Assembly (NCBI GenBank): GCA_964609965.1
Contig: CAZSTS010000004.1
Span: forward strand, 62,001 to 126,000
DNA length: 64,000 nt
Origin: JAHJDR01 sp964609965
Lineage (GTDB): Bacteria > UBA10199 > JADGCS01
Direction: 5' to 3'
The number at the start of each line of letters is the position of its first letter. The first letter of the stretch is position 1. Positions 15,189 to 23,574 of this stretch are shown here, piece by piece. Both the position numbers and the translations under genes were made by a program. The notes beneath the pieces were generated by a model that ran no database searches, was not told the DNA's origin, and saw only the letters and a list, made by a program, of their open reading frames with translations.

Positions 15189-18100
15189 TTATTGTATTTC
15201 GTAGTTTCTGTCGTTGCTGTCGAAATGAGGACTGTCATCACGAGGCTCGCTAGTTCTTCTGTGAGCTCCTTTTGGAAAAGACATTGTTTGAACACCATCA
15301 CCAGTAACTTTTTGAAAAGGCGTTGTGCCTGGTTTTCCATCGCCATCACGATCCAGGTAATACTGGCCTGGCCGAACATCTCTTCTTCTCATTTCCATTG
15401 GGTTCCAGCCTTCCATTATTAACACTTCGGAACTTCGACGTATAGCATCATCGGAAGGTTCAATAGGAGGTGGTGGTGTTGGGGGTGCTTGTGAAGCAGT
15501 TAAGCTGTCTTGTGGTATTACACGAACATATGTAGTTTCGGCTGTTTTCCCATCCAAAATTTTCCATTTAAGTCTTCTACGGTATGATTCACCAATTTCT
15601 TGTAGGATAAGTTCTCTAATGTAATTTGCACGAGCCTTTGGAACAAATCCCGGCACTGTTCTTAAGCCACCGGTTTGTGCCCCGGACTCACCCTGAATAG
15701 TGTCTGATGTAGTGTACATTTCTTCAGTGAAGATTTGGTCTCCGTTTTCCATGCGAAAAATTTTGTTAATGTCTCTCGTAAAGCTTGTTCCATATGTATG
15801 TTCTTCTCTCTCCAGGCTTGTTCCTCTAAGGGTAATAGTAACTTTTTCTAATTCATGAGCTTCTAAATAGGTTTCTATTTGATCTACATAGGGCCCGATT
15901 GCGCTGACGTCATCCAATAACAATCTGCCTGGTTCAAAACTAATTTGCTTTGATTCAGGGAGGCTGTTTCTTGATGTTGTGGGGGGTGTATCTCCGACCG
16001 CTTCTCCTGCTCCTTGGTCGCCCATGTGTTCGCCTCTTCCTGCGAATAAAGCTGCTTCTTGTTCCTCTAAGGCTGTCATTTCTTCGGCCTCACTTGCATA
16101 ACCAACAGGCGTGAGATTTGAACGAATAGTTACATCCTTGTTGCCATACCCATCGCCATCTATGTCTTTGTACCATACAGGCCAAGAATCTGGAGGTGAT
16201 TGGGCTTGGTTGTAATAAGCCTTGATGTCTCTCCAGGTGTTTTCAGATTCTGGATGGAAAATATCATTAAGGTCGAATTCTACATTGTTGTCTGCTGTGT
16301 GATTTTGTGTGTCTGTAAATGAGACACCTACTCTCGCAAACCATTTATCTTCTGGTATCTCATATTTGTCATAGCTTTCAGCTGTAGCAAATTCTGATAT
16401 GTCACGAAACATTAATTCTGTTGTTTCAAAAGACGGTGTTCCGTGATTTTTGTAATAGTTGCTGGCTGGAATGATTTTAATGCTAAAATCAAGCTCTGAC
16501 CCTATGCGTTCCCAAAAATCTGTCATTTCATCTGCGCCCTTTTGAACAAGGGCTTTTCTGACAAAGTCTTCTGCTGCTTTTTCAGATGTGATTGGTATTA
16601 GTTCTGGGGGAGGTGGTGGGGCATCAACACATTCTCCAATGCTGGCATTGCTGTCGTCACAATCAAAAGGCTCACTGACCTCTTTTTTTATGTAGTAACG
16701 AGGCCCAAGATTAGAATAAATATTTAAGTCTTCATTGCCAAAGCCATCACCATCTATATCTTGATACCAATAGTTCCAGGTGCCTGTGGTTTCATCATTA
16801 TTGTAGTAAGCGACTAAGGTATTCCAGTCTTCTCTTTCATCGAGAACAAAAGGGTTGGTGATTGAAAAACTGGGATTCTGGGCCCCGTATCTTTGTGTGT
16901 CAGTAAAAACAAAACGCGTCCATACATAAAACTGTCCTTCTTGTATTTCATAGCCTGATGTTTCTTCTTCAGAAAACAAAGTTGCTAAATCAACACACAG
17001 ATTTCTTTTTATGTCTGTTGTTTCTAAAGCATTATATTCATTCGCCGTAAGAATTTTTACCACCGTAAACTCATAAGGACCTATGTATTCATCAAAATCC
17101 GACATGTCTTCACGCATTTTTTTCATGAAAACATCTCTTACAAAGGCATCAGCAACTTCTGGCGAATCAACAGGGACAACATCGCGTGGTGTTTGTGCTG
17201 TTGGAACATTTGCGTCATTGTCGTTTGGATCCCACACAACGTCTGCCAAGGCCACACGTCCTTGATTGGTCACAACCTCTTCTGATTTATATCCATTAGG
17301 TCGCAAGGTTGATCGAACAAAGTTTTGACTATAATGTCTATCTCTGTCTGCATTAGTATACCATTTTCTGGCATCTGAGCCTTCGTCATAAAATGTCTGA
17401 CACGTGTCATAATATTCTTGTAAACGGGGCCATGGCTGGCTTGAGTGGAGATAGCCGCTTGATTCAAATTGGAGCTCACGACCAAGGTGGTTTTGGTTGT
17501 CCGTAAACGTGTAATCAACACGGACATAAAAACTGTTTGGTAGGATGCGCAGCTCTTCATTGTTGTCCTCGAGCCTTTTTATGTAAATAAATTCAGGAAC
17601 AAATTCACGAAGGTCTACGTAAGCCTCTTGGTCCTCAGGGCTTAATGCCATATAGGCCCCTCTATCGTGAACCCTTGGGTTGAATGTGGGGCGACTTCCG
17701 ATCCTGTCTTTAAACTCAAACATTTCTGACGATAGCATTAAGCTAGCTGCATATTTTGCAAGGAGAAAAGCCTTGTCTGTGTCATCAATAAGATATCTTT
17801 CGACTTCTGGTGTAGGCTCAACAGCTTCAGCACCTTCTAGGCTTGCGTGTATAAGAATGCCTCCGTTTGGATATCTTTCATCATAAGGAAGCTGATCATG
17901 TTTAAGCGGTTGGGCCACGATATTAGTTTCAAAGCTTGCTGGAAGCGCAACAGAATCATTGGTTAATAAATTGAGCCTTGTAACCTGAGCCCTTGCATCA
18001 GCAAATCTTATATTAAAACCATCATCACCTCCTTGTGGCACAAAACAGGTTACATCAATTCTCAAATCGCTGTCTTGGATGATGTTTTTGTTTTCTTCAA

Positions 18101-19622
18101 GATAGAGACTAAGGGCTAAAAGTTCTGCTTTAGATTCATCGGCAAGAACAGCCTTTTCAGTTTTAAAAGAAATCTTTGCTTCACCAAAGTTCGTATTAAT
18201 GTGCTCAATAATTTCTTGAAGCCTAGCGACTTTTTCTGCCTGCCCATAAGAGGCATAGTCTGCTTCAGTAATTCCAAAATAAATGAGTAAAACAGTTCTT
18301 GCTGAATCGATAACAGAAGTCTCTGGATCGCCTTTGGCCAAGTCAATGATCACAGGAATAGCTTTTTCGGCAAGAGGTCGGCCTATTTGGCCTAATGCCT
18401 GAAGAGAAAACCCACGAACAGAAGGAGCGTCATCTCTCAGGGCCTCTATAAGAGCATCGACAACTCCAGAGCCTTCAGGAGGATCCATATAGCCAAGGGC
18501 ACTGGCGGCTTCTTCACGTACGAATCTGCTTGTAGAAGATAAAAGCATGGTTACTAAATCTGGTATAGCCCTCTCTACATTTAGTTTTCCTAAGTATTTT
18601 GCAGCGACCATCCAGTTTTCATTTGCAGAATCATTGAGAATGGTGATTAAAGGGTCTGTTGCCTTATCTGTAGCAGGAGGGCCAATGAGAAAAAGGCCGC
18701 GTATAGCCTGTCTTTGTTGATATCCACCTACATCCTTACCTTCAATTTTTTGCATCAAGGCATCAACTGCAGCGGGATAAAGTTTTTCAGGAAGAATATT
18801 TGTGATAAGCCTTTCCACACGGTCTGCTTGGTTGCCATCAATGGCATCCAATATTCTTTTAACAATTGGAGGATATTTTTCATCCGTAGGCCCTGTGAGA
18901 AGATCGGCGCCGTCTGGCACTACGCCAAGAGGATCGTCTGCGTCTGTTTCTTCAACAACAATTTCTGGCCAAGTTGTGAGGGCTTCTTTGATACTACGTT
19001 TTGTTTCTGGTGCTATTTCTAGTCTAAGCGCTGTATTAAGATAAGACAAATGAAGCTCGAGCCATTTTCTGCATTCAAGATCACCTAGGTTGCCATCATC
19101 TCGGTCAATCCAGTAATTTAAATTTTCTCTTATATCTGGTTTTGTGCGTGGTGTGTTATTGTAATGGTTTTCATCGTAAAGATATTGAATGTATTCTTCT
19201 TTATTCTGTTCAAAGCGGGTTACAATGTCTGGAAGAAATTCTTCCCACTGCTCTTTTGTAAAGGCTTTTGCAAGCGCTTCAGCAGAGGGAAGTTCTTCTA
19301 AGTAATCGACCCTTGTTAAAATCTTATTTCCTTTTAAGTCATAAACCCAGTTTTTTACAATCATGCGAGCGCTGTCACAAATCGAGAGGCGCTGCAAAGT
19401 CATGCCTTGCTGATACATATAGGCAAAATCTTCTTCTGTATAATGCTCAGCGCTGTCAGGTTTTTCCATGCCAGTAAGGCTGGTTGCTTTGCGTTGCTGC
19501 TCTTGTTTGGGTGATAAGTGAAGATCATTATCACCACCATCTTCGACATCAAGAAGATGATCTTCTATATCAATAGCATCTGAGGCAAAGTCGAGGTGAT
19601 TTGTTGTTACAAAATCTGTCAT
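15189..19622 (-). CDS. Giant HEAT / OmpA-like / triplicated-module protein
   Basis: A 1477-residue acidic protein without a recognisable signal peptide. Order: unique N-region; HEAT repeats about residues 300-440; an OmpA-like segment about 470-560 (ISFKTEKAVLADESKAELLA ... RFADARAQVTRL); three tandem modules of roughly 170 residues (about 611-784, 814-977, 1007-1179), each ending WY-x-(D/N)-x-D-x-(D/R)-(G/H)-x-(G/S), where modules two and three have MopE-like Ca-binding DIDGDGxGN; a second OmpA-like stretch (ISFEPGRLLLDDVSAIGPY); and a Pro-rich end with YYLDRDGDG. It lies six bases after the beta-rich gene at 19629 and shares its promoter. Function is unknown. Scaffold or surface-complex roles are possible. 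Confidence 0.75.
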   Translation of the reverse strand: MTDFVTTNHLDFASDAIDIEDHLLDVEDGGDNDLHLSPKQEQQRKATSLTGMEKPDSAEHYTEEDFAYMYQQGMTLQRLSICDSARMIVKNWVYDLKGNKILTRVDYLEELPSAEALAKAFTKEQWEEFLPDIVTRFEQNKEEYIQYLYDENHYNNTPRTKPDIRENLNYWIDRDDGNLGDLECRKWLELHLSYLNTALRLEIAPETKRSIKEALTTWPEIVVEETDADDPLGVVPDGADLLTGPTDEKYPPIVKRILDAIDGNQADRVERLITNILPEKLYPAAVDALMQKIEGKDVGGYQQRQAIRGLFLIGPPATDKATDPLITILNDSANENWMVAAKYLGKLNVERAIPDLVTMLLSSTSRFVREEAASALGYMDPPEGSGVVDALIEALRDDAPSVRGFSLQALGQIGRPLAEKAIPVIIDLAKGDPETSVIDSARTVLLIYFGITEADYASYGQAEKVARLQEIIEHINTNFGEAKISFKTEKAVLADESKAELLALSLYLEENKNIIQDSDLRIDVTCFVPQGGDDGFNIRFADARAQVTRLNLLTNDSVALPASFETNIVAQPLKHDQLPYDERYPNGGILIHASLEGAEAVEPTPEVERYLIDDTDKAFLLAKYAASLMLSSEMFEFKDRIGSRPTFNPRVHDRGAYMALSPEDQEAYVDLREFVPEFIYIKRLEDNNEELRILPNSFYVRVDYTFTDNQNHLGRELQFESSGYLHSSQPWPRLQEYYDTCQTFYDEGSDARKWYTNADRDRHYSQNFVRSTLRPNGYKSEEVVTNQGRVALADVVWDPNDNDANVPTAQTPRDVVPVDSPEVADAFVRDVFMKKMREDMSDFDEYIGPYEFTVVKILTANEYNALETTDIKRNLCVDLATLFSEEETSGYEIQEGQFYVWTRFVFTDTQRYGAQNPSFSITNPFVLDEREDWNTLVAYYNNDETTGTWNYWYQDIDGDGFGNEDLNIYSNLGPRYYIKKEVSEPFDCDDSNASIGECVDAPPPPPELIPITSEKAAEDFVRKALVQKGADEMTDFWERIGSELDFSIKIIPASNYYKNHGTPSFETTELMFRDISEFATAESYDKYEIPEDKWFARVGVSFTDTQNHTADNNVEFDLNDIFHPESENTWRDIKAYYNQAQSPPDSWPVWYKDIDGDGYGNKDVTIRSNLTPVGYASEAEEMTALEEQEAALFAGRGEHMGDQGAGEAVGDTPPTTSRNSLPESKQISFEPGRLLLDDVSAIGPYVDQIETYLEAHELEKVTITLRGTSLEREEHTYGTSFTRDINKIFRMENGDQIFTEEMYTTSDTIQGESGAQTGGLRTVPGFVPKARANYIRELILQEIGESYRRRLKWKILDGKTAETTYVRVIPQDSLTASQAPPTPPPPIEPSDDAIRRSSEVLIMEGWNPMEMRRRDVRPGQYYLDRDGDGKPGTTPFQKVTGDGVQTMSFPKGAHRRTSEPRDDSPHFDSNDRNYEIQ

Positions 19623-19628
19623 AGTTTA

Positions 19629-20627
19629 TTATTTCGTTGTTGCTACGGGATCAGGACATTCTCCTGCTTGATATAATAACTGGTCGCCTGAAAAAGAGCT
19701 GTACATATCGCTGCTCATCCAAACCTTGTGTGAGCCATCTTCAAATTCGTCTATGCGTACAGCGGTAAAATCAAGGCAGTCTTCGTTACCCAGTTTAGAA
19801 CTTTGTAGGTTGCGCAATAATTGATCTAATGGATGGTTTCCGTCCCCTGTATGCCTTATAATTCCGTCATCGCGCTCTGTTGCCCTGTCTGTGCGAGTTG
19901 TTGTTCTGCTTGTATGTGTAGGTCGAGATGGCGCATCAGCTCTTGTACCTCTAATTGTAAGGCCAACAACACCTGCAGCATCAACACCACCAGACACTTT
20001 AAAAATTGCCTCTCCAGCGCCACCATTTGCAAACCATGAATCTCTTCCAGTCAGCCTAAGGCCTCCATCAAGAAAAAGAGCGGCATTATTATCAATTTTT
20101 GCGATTTGCCCACTAAGTATCAATTCGCCACCAGCTTCAACGGAGCCTCTGCCATCACTTAGGCCATTTAATGTATTTGTCTGTCCATTTTCTGTTACTG
20201 TGAGAGGCACGTATCGGCCATCCACATCTGGGAGTGTGCCGCGTAAGACAAATTTTGGCATCACAGCAAACCGATTGTTTGGGCTCCAAACAGCGAGACC
20301 TAAACTAAAATCAAAATGCCCCTGACCAAAAGTGGCGTTTGTATAATCTGTGTTGTTTGCAAATTGAGGTGTTGAAGGGCTTTCGCCTGTCCATCCGTTG
20401 TCTTGAGATGTAATAGGTTCTGAATAGGCATTCTCTATTTTCTTCTGACCGCCCCTGGCGCCAATGCCTGCTGTTATAACAAGATCTAGACGATTGCCAA
20501 GTCTTCCATGCAGCTCTCCACCAGCATTGATACCTGCAGTAGCAGCTGTATCATCTCCATCAGACGAGTTGACATGGGTTACGCCCGGCTCTAGGCGGAA
20601 ATAGCCGCCTGCTCTTAAGTTGCCCAT
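19629..20627 (-). CDS. Beta-rich hypothetical protein, first gene of the giant-protein operon
   Basis: A 332-residue protein rich in alternating Gly and hydrophobic residues (AGGELHGRLGNRLDLVITAG, FDFSLGLAVWSPNNRFAVMP, GGELILSGQIAKIDNNAALF), resembling an outer-membrane barrel, but with no signal peptide visible. The start at 20627 was chosen because AGGGAG lies eight bases before it and because ATG 20687 sits inside the -10 box of the CAACT/CGATAA promoter. The C-terminal 80 residues are hydrophilic with a TRTTTRTDRATERDD stretch. It probably works with the giant protein encoded next. Confidence 0.65.
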   Translation of the reverse strand: MGNLRAGGYFRLEPGVTHVNSSDGDDTAATAGINAGGELHGRLGNRLDLVITAGIGARGGQKKIENAYSEPITSQDNGWTGESPSTPQFANNTDYTNATFGQGHFDFSLGLAVWSPNNRFAVMPKFVLRGTLPDVDGRYVPLTVTENGQTNTLNGLSDGRGSVEAGGELILSGQIAKIDNNAALFLDGGLRLTGRDSWFANGGAGEAIFKVSGGVDAAGVVGLTIRGTRADAPSRPTHTSRTTTRTDRATERDDGIIRHTGDGNHPLDQLLRNLQSSKLGNEDCLDFTAVRIDEFEDGSHKVWMSSDMYSSFSGDQLLYQAGECPDPVATTK

Positions 20628-20674
20628 AAATACTTCTCCCTGTAATTCTGTATGCAAATGCCCGTACAGGGTAA

Positions 20675-20700
20675 TTATCGGCATCATTTTTCAAAAGTTG
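20675..20700 (-). promoter_or_regulatory. CAACT/CGATAA-class promoter motif
   Basis: On the minus strand AGCAACTT, 15 bases after CAACT, CGATAATTA. The predicted transcript start near 20668 lies 41 bases before ATG 20627. A site of the same class points the other way at 20739, making a divergent pair. Confidence 0.7.
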
Positions 20701-20738
20701 CTGAATAAATACACAAAAAAAGATTCTAAAATATTACG

Positions 20739-20764
20739 CAACTCTACTATGTAATTGACGATAA
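20739..20764 (+). promoter_or_regulatory. CAACT/CGATAA-class promoter motif
   Basis: GCAACTC, 15 bases after CAACT, CGATAATAA. The predicted start near 20771 gives a leader of about 59 bases before ATG 20830. Confidence 0.7.
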
Positions 20765-20829
20765 TAAGGTTAGGGCAAGACGTAGAATCATATTATGATT
20801 CGTGTTTTCGGGCATTTACAGGAGTTTTC

Positions 20830-22545
20830 ATGAAGAAAATAATATCAATAATTGTTTTTGGTGTATTGTTATATTTCCCATTTATTGGCTACGCTAATAT
20901 GTGTGGAGTAACAGTTAATGCAGATGATATTGACGACGGATCTTCGATTCGTTCTATTATCGATGATACACTGTATAATAATTCTAGCGGTGGCTGCGTG
21001 ATAAATAGCAGCAATGATAATTATTTTGTAAAAGATGAAAATGGAGATCATCTTCAGCAGTATATTGGATTTGAAACAGAAGAAGGTGAGCCTATTGATG
21101 GTACATGGGTTAAGCACATCAAGTTAAAACAAGATAGCGGCCCCCTACATTTACTGCCTACGAAAAGTCTACTCATTGGCAATCAATCAAATGATGCTGT
21201 CACAGATGCTGCTTCAGTTCTTGATTATTCAGAGGCCATTGGACATTACCCACAACAAGGTGGTGAAGTAAAAGATTATGGCTTTGTGATTATTGATGCA
21301 TCGGCAAAAGAAGGTATGTTGCCATTTGAATGCAAAGAAGGTTCCTCTTCTGTGTATTTGCGTAATCTGATTCTTGTAGCCAAGGGCGTAACACAAGAAG
21401 ACATCATGGCTGAGCCTTGTGTATTTAATGGTGGTGATCTTCATTTTTGCATGGGCGAACTTTTAAAAGATGGTGATAACTTTGATCCTGCTATCGATGG
21501 CAAAGACACTTGGTGTAAAGAAGAGGAAGAAGATCCTTGTCCAGAAGGGTACGAAACATTTTATAAAGATTATGATAATGATGGTTACACGCCACATCAA
21601 AGAATGAAGGGAAAGCTTGTAGGTTCTTTGCCAGGCAAATTGTTTGAGGGAGAAATAGGGCCTGGTGCAAATGCTACTAAAATAACGATTTGTACAGGTT
21701 CTCTAAGATATCCTTATTATGAAGCTGCTCAAAAATGGAAAACAGCAGACGAGCTTTCTGATGTAGGCTTTATGATGTCAGCGGGCTTTAATGACTGTGA
21801 TGATGGCGAAGCGACAGTTCATCCTTATGCCACAGAGATATCTGATGGCTTAGACAATGACTGTGATGGTGAGATTGATGAAGGCTTTGATGCTGATGGG
21901 GACGGTTATTCGGTTTACGCAGGTGATTGTGATGATAATGATGCTGCAATAAATCCAGGCGCAGTTGAGATCTGCGATGGCATTGATAATGACTGTGACG
22001 GTGTTGTGCCAGATGATGAATTGGATGCTGATGGTGATGGCTATAGCATTTGTCAGGGAGACTGTGATGACAACAATGCCGCTGTGAGTCCTGTTGCAAC
22101 AGAGATCTGTGATGAGATTGATAATAACTGTGATGGTGCTGTGGATGAGGAAGATGTTTGTATCACTGATCCTGTTGACGTTGATGTTGATGGCGATGGT
22201 TACACAGTTGCTGATGGCGATTGTAATGACAATGACGCGACAATAAACTTTGATGCCGATGATATTTGTGGTGATGGCATTGATCAAGATTGCTCTGGCG
22301 AAGATCTTGTTTGTGAGATCGAAGACATCTGTCCAGATTCAAGAGATGGCGTTTGCGCGGACCCGGGTATCACCAAAGTTGATCCTAATGACTTTACAGC
22401 AGATGCTGGTGGTTGTGGGTGTGATCTCTCTGCAAATCGTACTGCTTCGGCTAATGACTTGTCTGTCATGCTTTCGGCTCTTATTGTGTTTGTGCTATTT
22501 GTTGTGTTGCGTAGAAAAGCGGTGCGAGTGATGGGTGATGAGTGA
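20830..22545 (+). CDS. MopE-repeat surface protein with MYXO-CTERM-like tail
   Basis: A 571-residue exported protein. Residues 1-22 are a signal peptide (MKKIISIIVFGVLLYFPFIG). A unique Cys-containing domain runs to about residue 240. About five Asp-rich MopE-type metal-binding repeats follow (DCDDNDAAINPGAVEICDGI, DNDCDG), a fold that binds calcium or copper in the family. The C-terminus has GGCGCD, a hydrophobic helix (LSVMLSALIVFVLFVVL) and RRKAVR, the layout of MYXO-CTERM sorting signals. CAGGAG precedes ATG 20830. The protein is likely anchored at the cell surface after processing, perhaps by the CPBP protease at 10038. Confidence 0.8.
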   Translation: MKKIISIIVFGVLLYFPFIGYANMCGVTVNADDIDDGSSIRSIIDDTLYNNSSGGCVINSSNDNYFVKDENGDHLQQYIGFETEEGEPIDGTWVKHIKLKQDSGPLHLLPTKSLLIGNQSNDAVTDAASVLDYSEAIGHYPQQGGEVKDYGFVIIDASAKEGMLPFECKEGSSSVYLRNLILVAKGVTQEDIMAEPCVFNGGDLHFCMGELLKDGDNFDPAIDGKDTWCKEEEEDPCPEGYETFYKDYDNDGYTPHQRMKGKLVGSLPGKLFEGEIGPGANATKITICTGSLRYPYYEAAQKWKTADELSDVGFMMSAGFNDCDDGEATVHPYATEISDGLDNDCDGEIDEGFDADGDGYSVYAGDCDDNDAAINPGAVEICDGIDNDCDGVVPDDELDADGDGYSICQGDCDDNNAAVSPVATEICDEIDNNCDGAVDEEDVCITDPVDVDVDGDGYTVADGDCNDNDATINFDADDICGDGIDQDCSGEDLVCEIEDICPDSRDGVCADPGITKVDPNDFTADAGGCGCDLSANRTASANDLSVMLSALIVFVLFVVLRRKAVRVMGDE

Positions 22546-22608
22546 TGAGAAAGAGTGTCTAGGATCTAGCGAGCGTAGGTGCGTAGGTTCTTAGGAGCGT
22601 AGGCGCGA

Positions 22609-23574
22609 TCACACATAAAAATTCCTATCCCACGCGTGATTTTCGAGTTCTTTTAATTCAGTTTCTTTCAATAAAATTCCATCTGAAACAGAACAACAAT
22701 CTTCTACATGTGGTATAGTGCGCATGCCAGGGATGACTGTAGAGACAGCAGGGTGAGAGAGGCAGTATTTAAGCGCTGCTTGTGCCATGTTTTTGATCTC
22801 ATCCCGGACAAGGAACGATAGCTTGTCAACACGTGCACAGGTTTCTTTCAATCTGTCTCCTTTGAAGTAATGTCGGCGCCAATCTTTTTTATGAAACTCA
22901 GTGTCAGGTGTAAGCTTGCCAGCAAGAGAGCCCTCGTCAAACGGCACTCTCACGATGACAGCCACATTCTTTTCTTGGCAGAGCGGAAAGAGTTTTTCAG
23001 CCGGAGCTTGATCAAAGATATTGTAAATCACCTGCACGCTATCAATGATTCCAGAAGAAACCATTTTAAGTGCTGTGTTGGGTTCGTGATCATTTATCGA
23101 AACACCAAAGTATTTGATTTTGCCTTCAGCCTTTAATTTTTCCACTGCGCTCAACCAATCAGTGTTTTCGAGCCACGTATCAGACCAAACATGGAGCTGT
23201 TGCAAATCCACACAATCCATTCTTAAACTTTTAAGGCTTTGCTCTGTGCAGGAGATAATATGATCAGCAGGAAAGGTCTCACTCACATCAACGTTATGTC
23301 TTCCAGGCCACTCTCTATTTTTAGGGGGAATCTTTGTGGCTACAAAGCACTTCTTTTTAGTCTCCTTAAACGTAGAAGCAATGAGGCCTTCGCTGTGTCC
23401 TTCACCATAAACGATGGCTGTATCAAAGAAGTTCACACCGAGTTCCAGTGAGCGGGTCAGGGCATCAATTGCAGCCCTGTCATCACGTGGCCCCCACATA
23501 CTTCCCATACCCCATGTGCCATGACCAATTTCTGAAAGCTCTAAACCTGTTCTTCCAAATTTACGATATTTCAT
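22609..23574 (-). CDS. Aldo/keto reductase
   Basis: A 321-residue NADPH-dependent oxidoreductase of the AKR fold. The N-terminus MKYRKFGRTGLELSEIGHGT and the tetrad candidates are present: Asp and Tyr in FFDTAIVYGEG, Lys in VATKIPP and His in QLHVWSD. The end of the barrel has VSTVIPGMRTIPHVED. The substrate is unknown. Its start overlaps the stop of the upstream nucleotidyltransferase/CDP-alcohol transferase gene by 14 bases, so the two may act in one pathway. The start at 23574 was chosen because it begins the family N-terminus. Confidence 0.9.
   Translation of the reverse strand: MKYRKFGRTGLELSEIGHGTWGMGSMWGPRDDRAAIDALTRSLELGVNFFDTAIVYGEGHSEGLIASTFKETKKKCFVATKIPPKNREWPGRHNVDVSETFPADHIISCTEQSLKSLRMDCVDLQQLHVWSDTWLENTDWLSAVEKLKAEGKIKYFGVSINDHEPNTALKMVSSGIIDSVQVIYNIFDQAPAEKLFPLCQEKNVAVIVRVPFDEGSLAGKLTPDTEFHKKDWRRHYFKGDRLKETCARVDKLSFLVRDEIKNMAQAALKYCLSHPAVSTVIPGMRTIPHVEDCCSVSDGILLKETELKELENHAWDRNFYV

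Noticed and set aside
15192..15422. Plus-strand frame within the end of the giant-protein gene
   Set aside because: No ribosome binding site, no family match and complete overlap with the long minus-strand gene.
21788..22287. His- or Ile-rich minus-strand frames inside the MopE gene
   Set aside because: They are shadows of the Asp-codon-rich repeats (GAT read in antisense frames) in a well-supported plus-strand gene.
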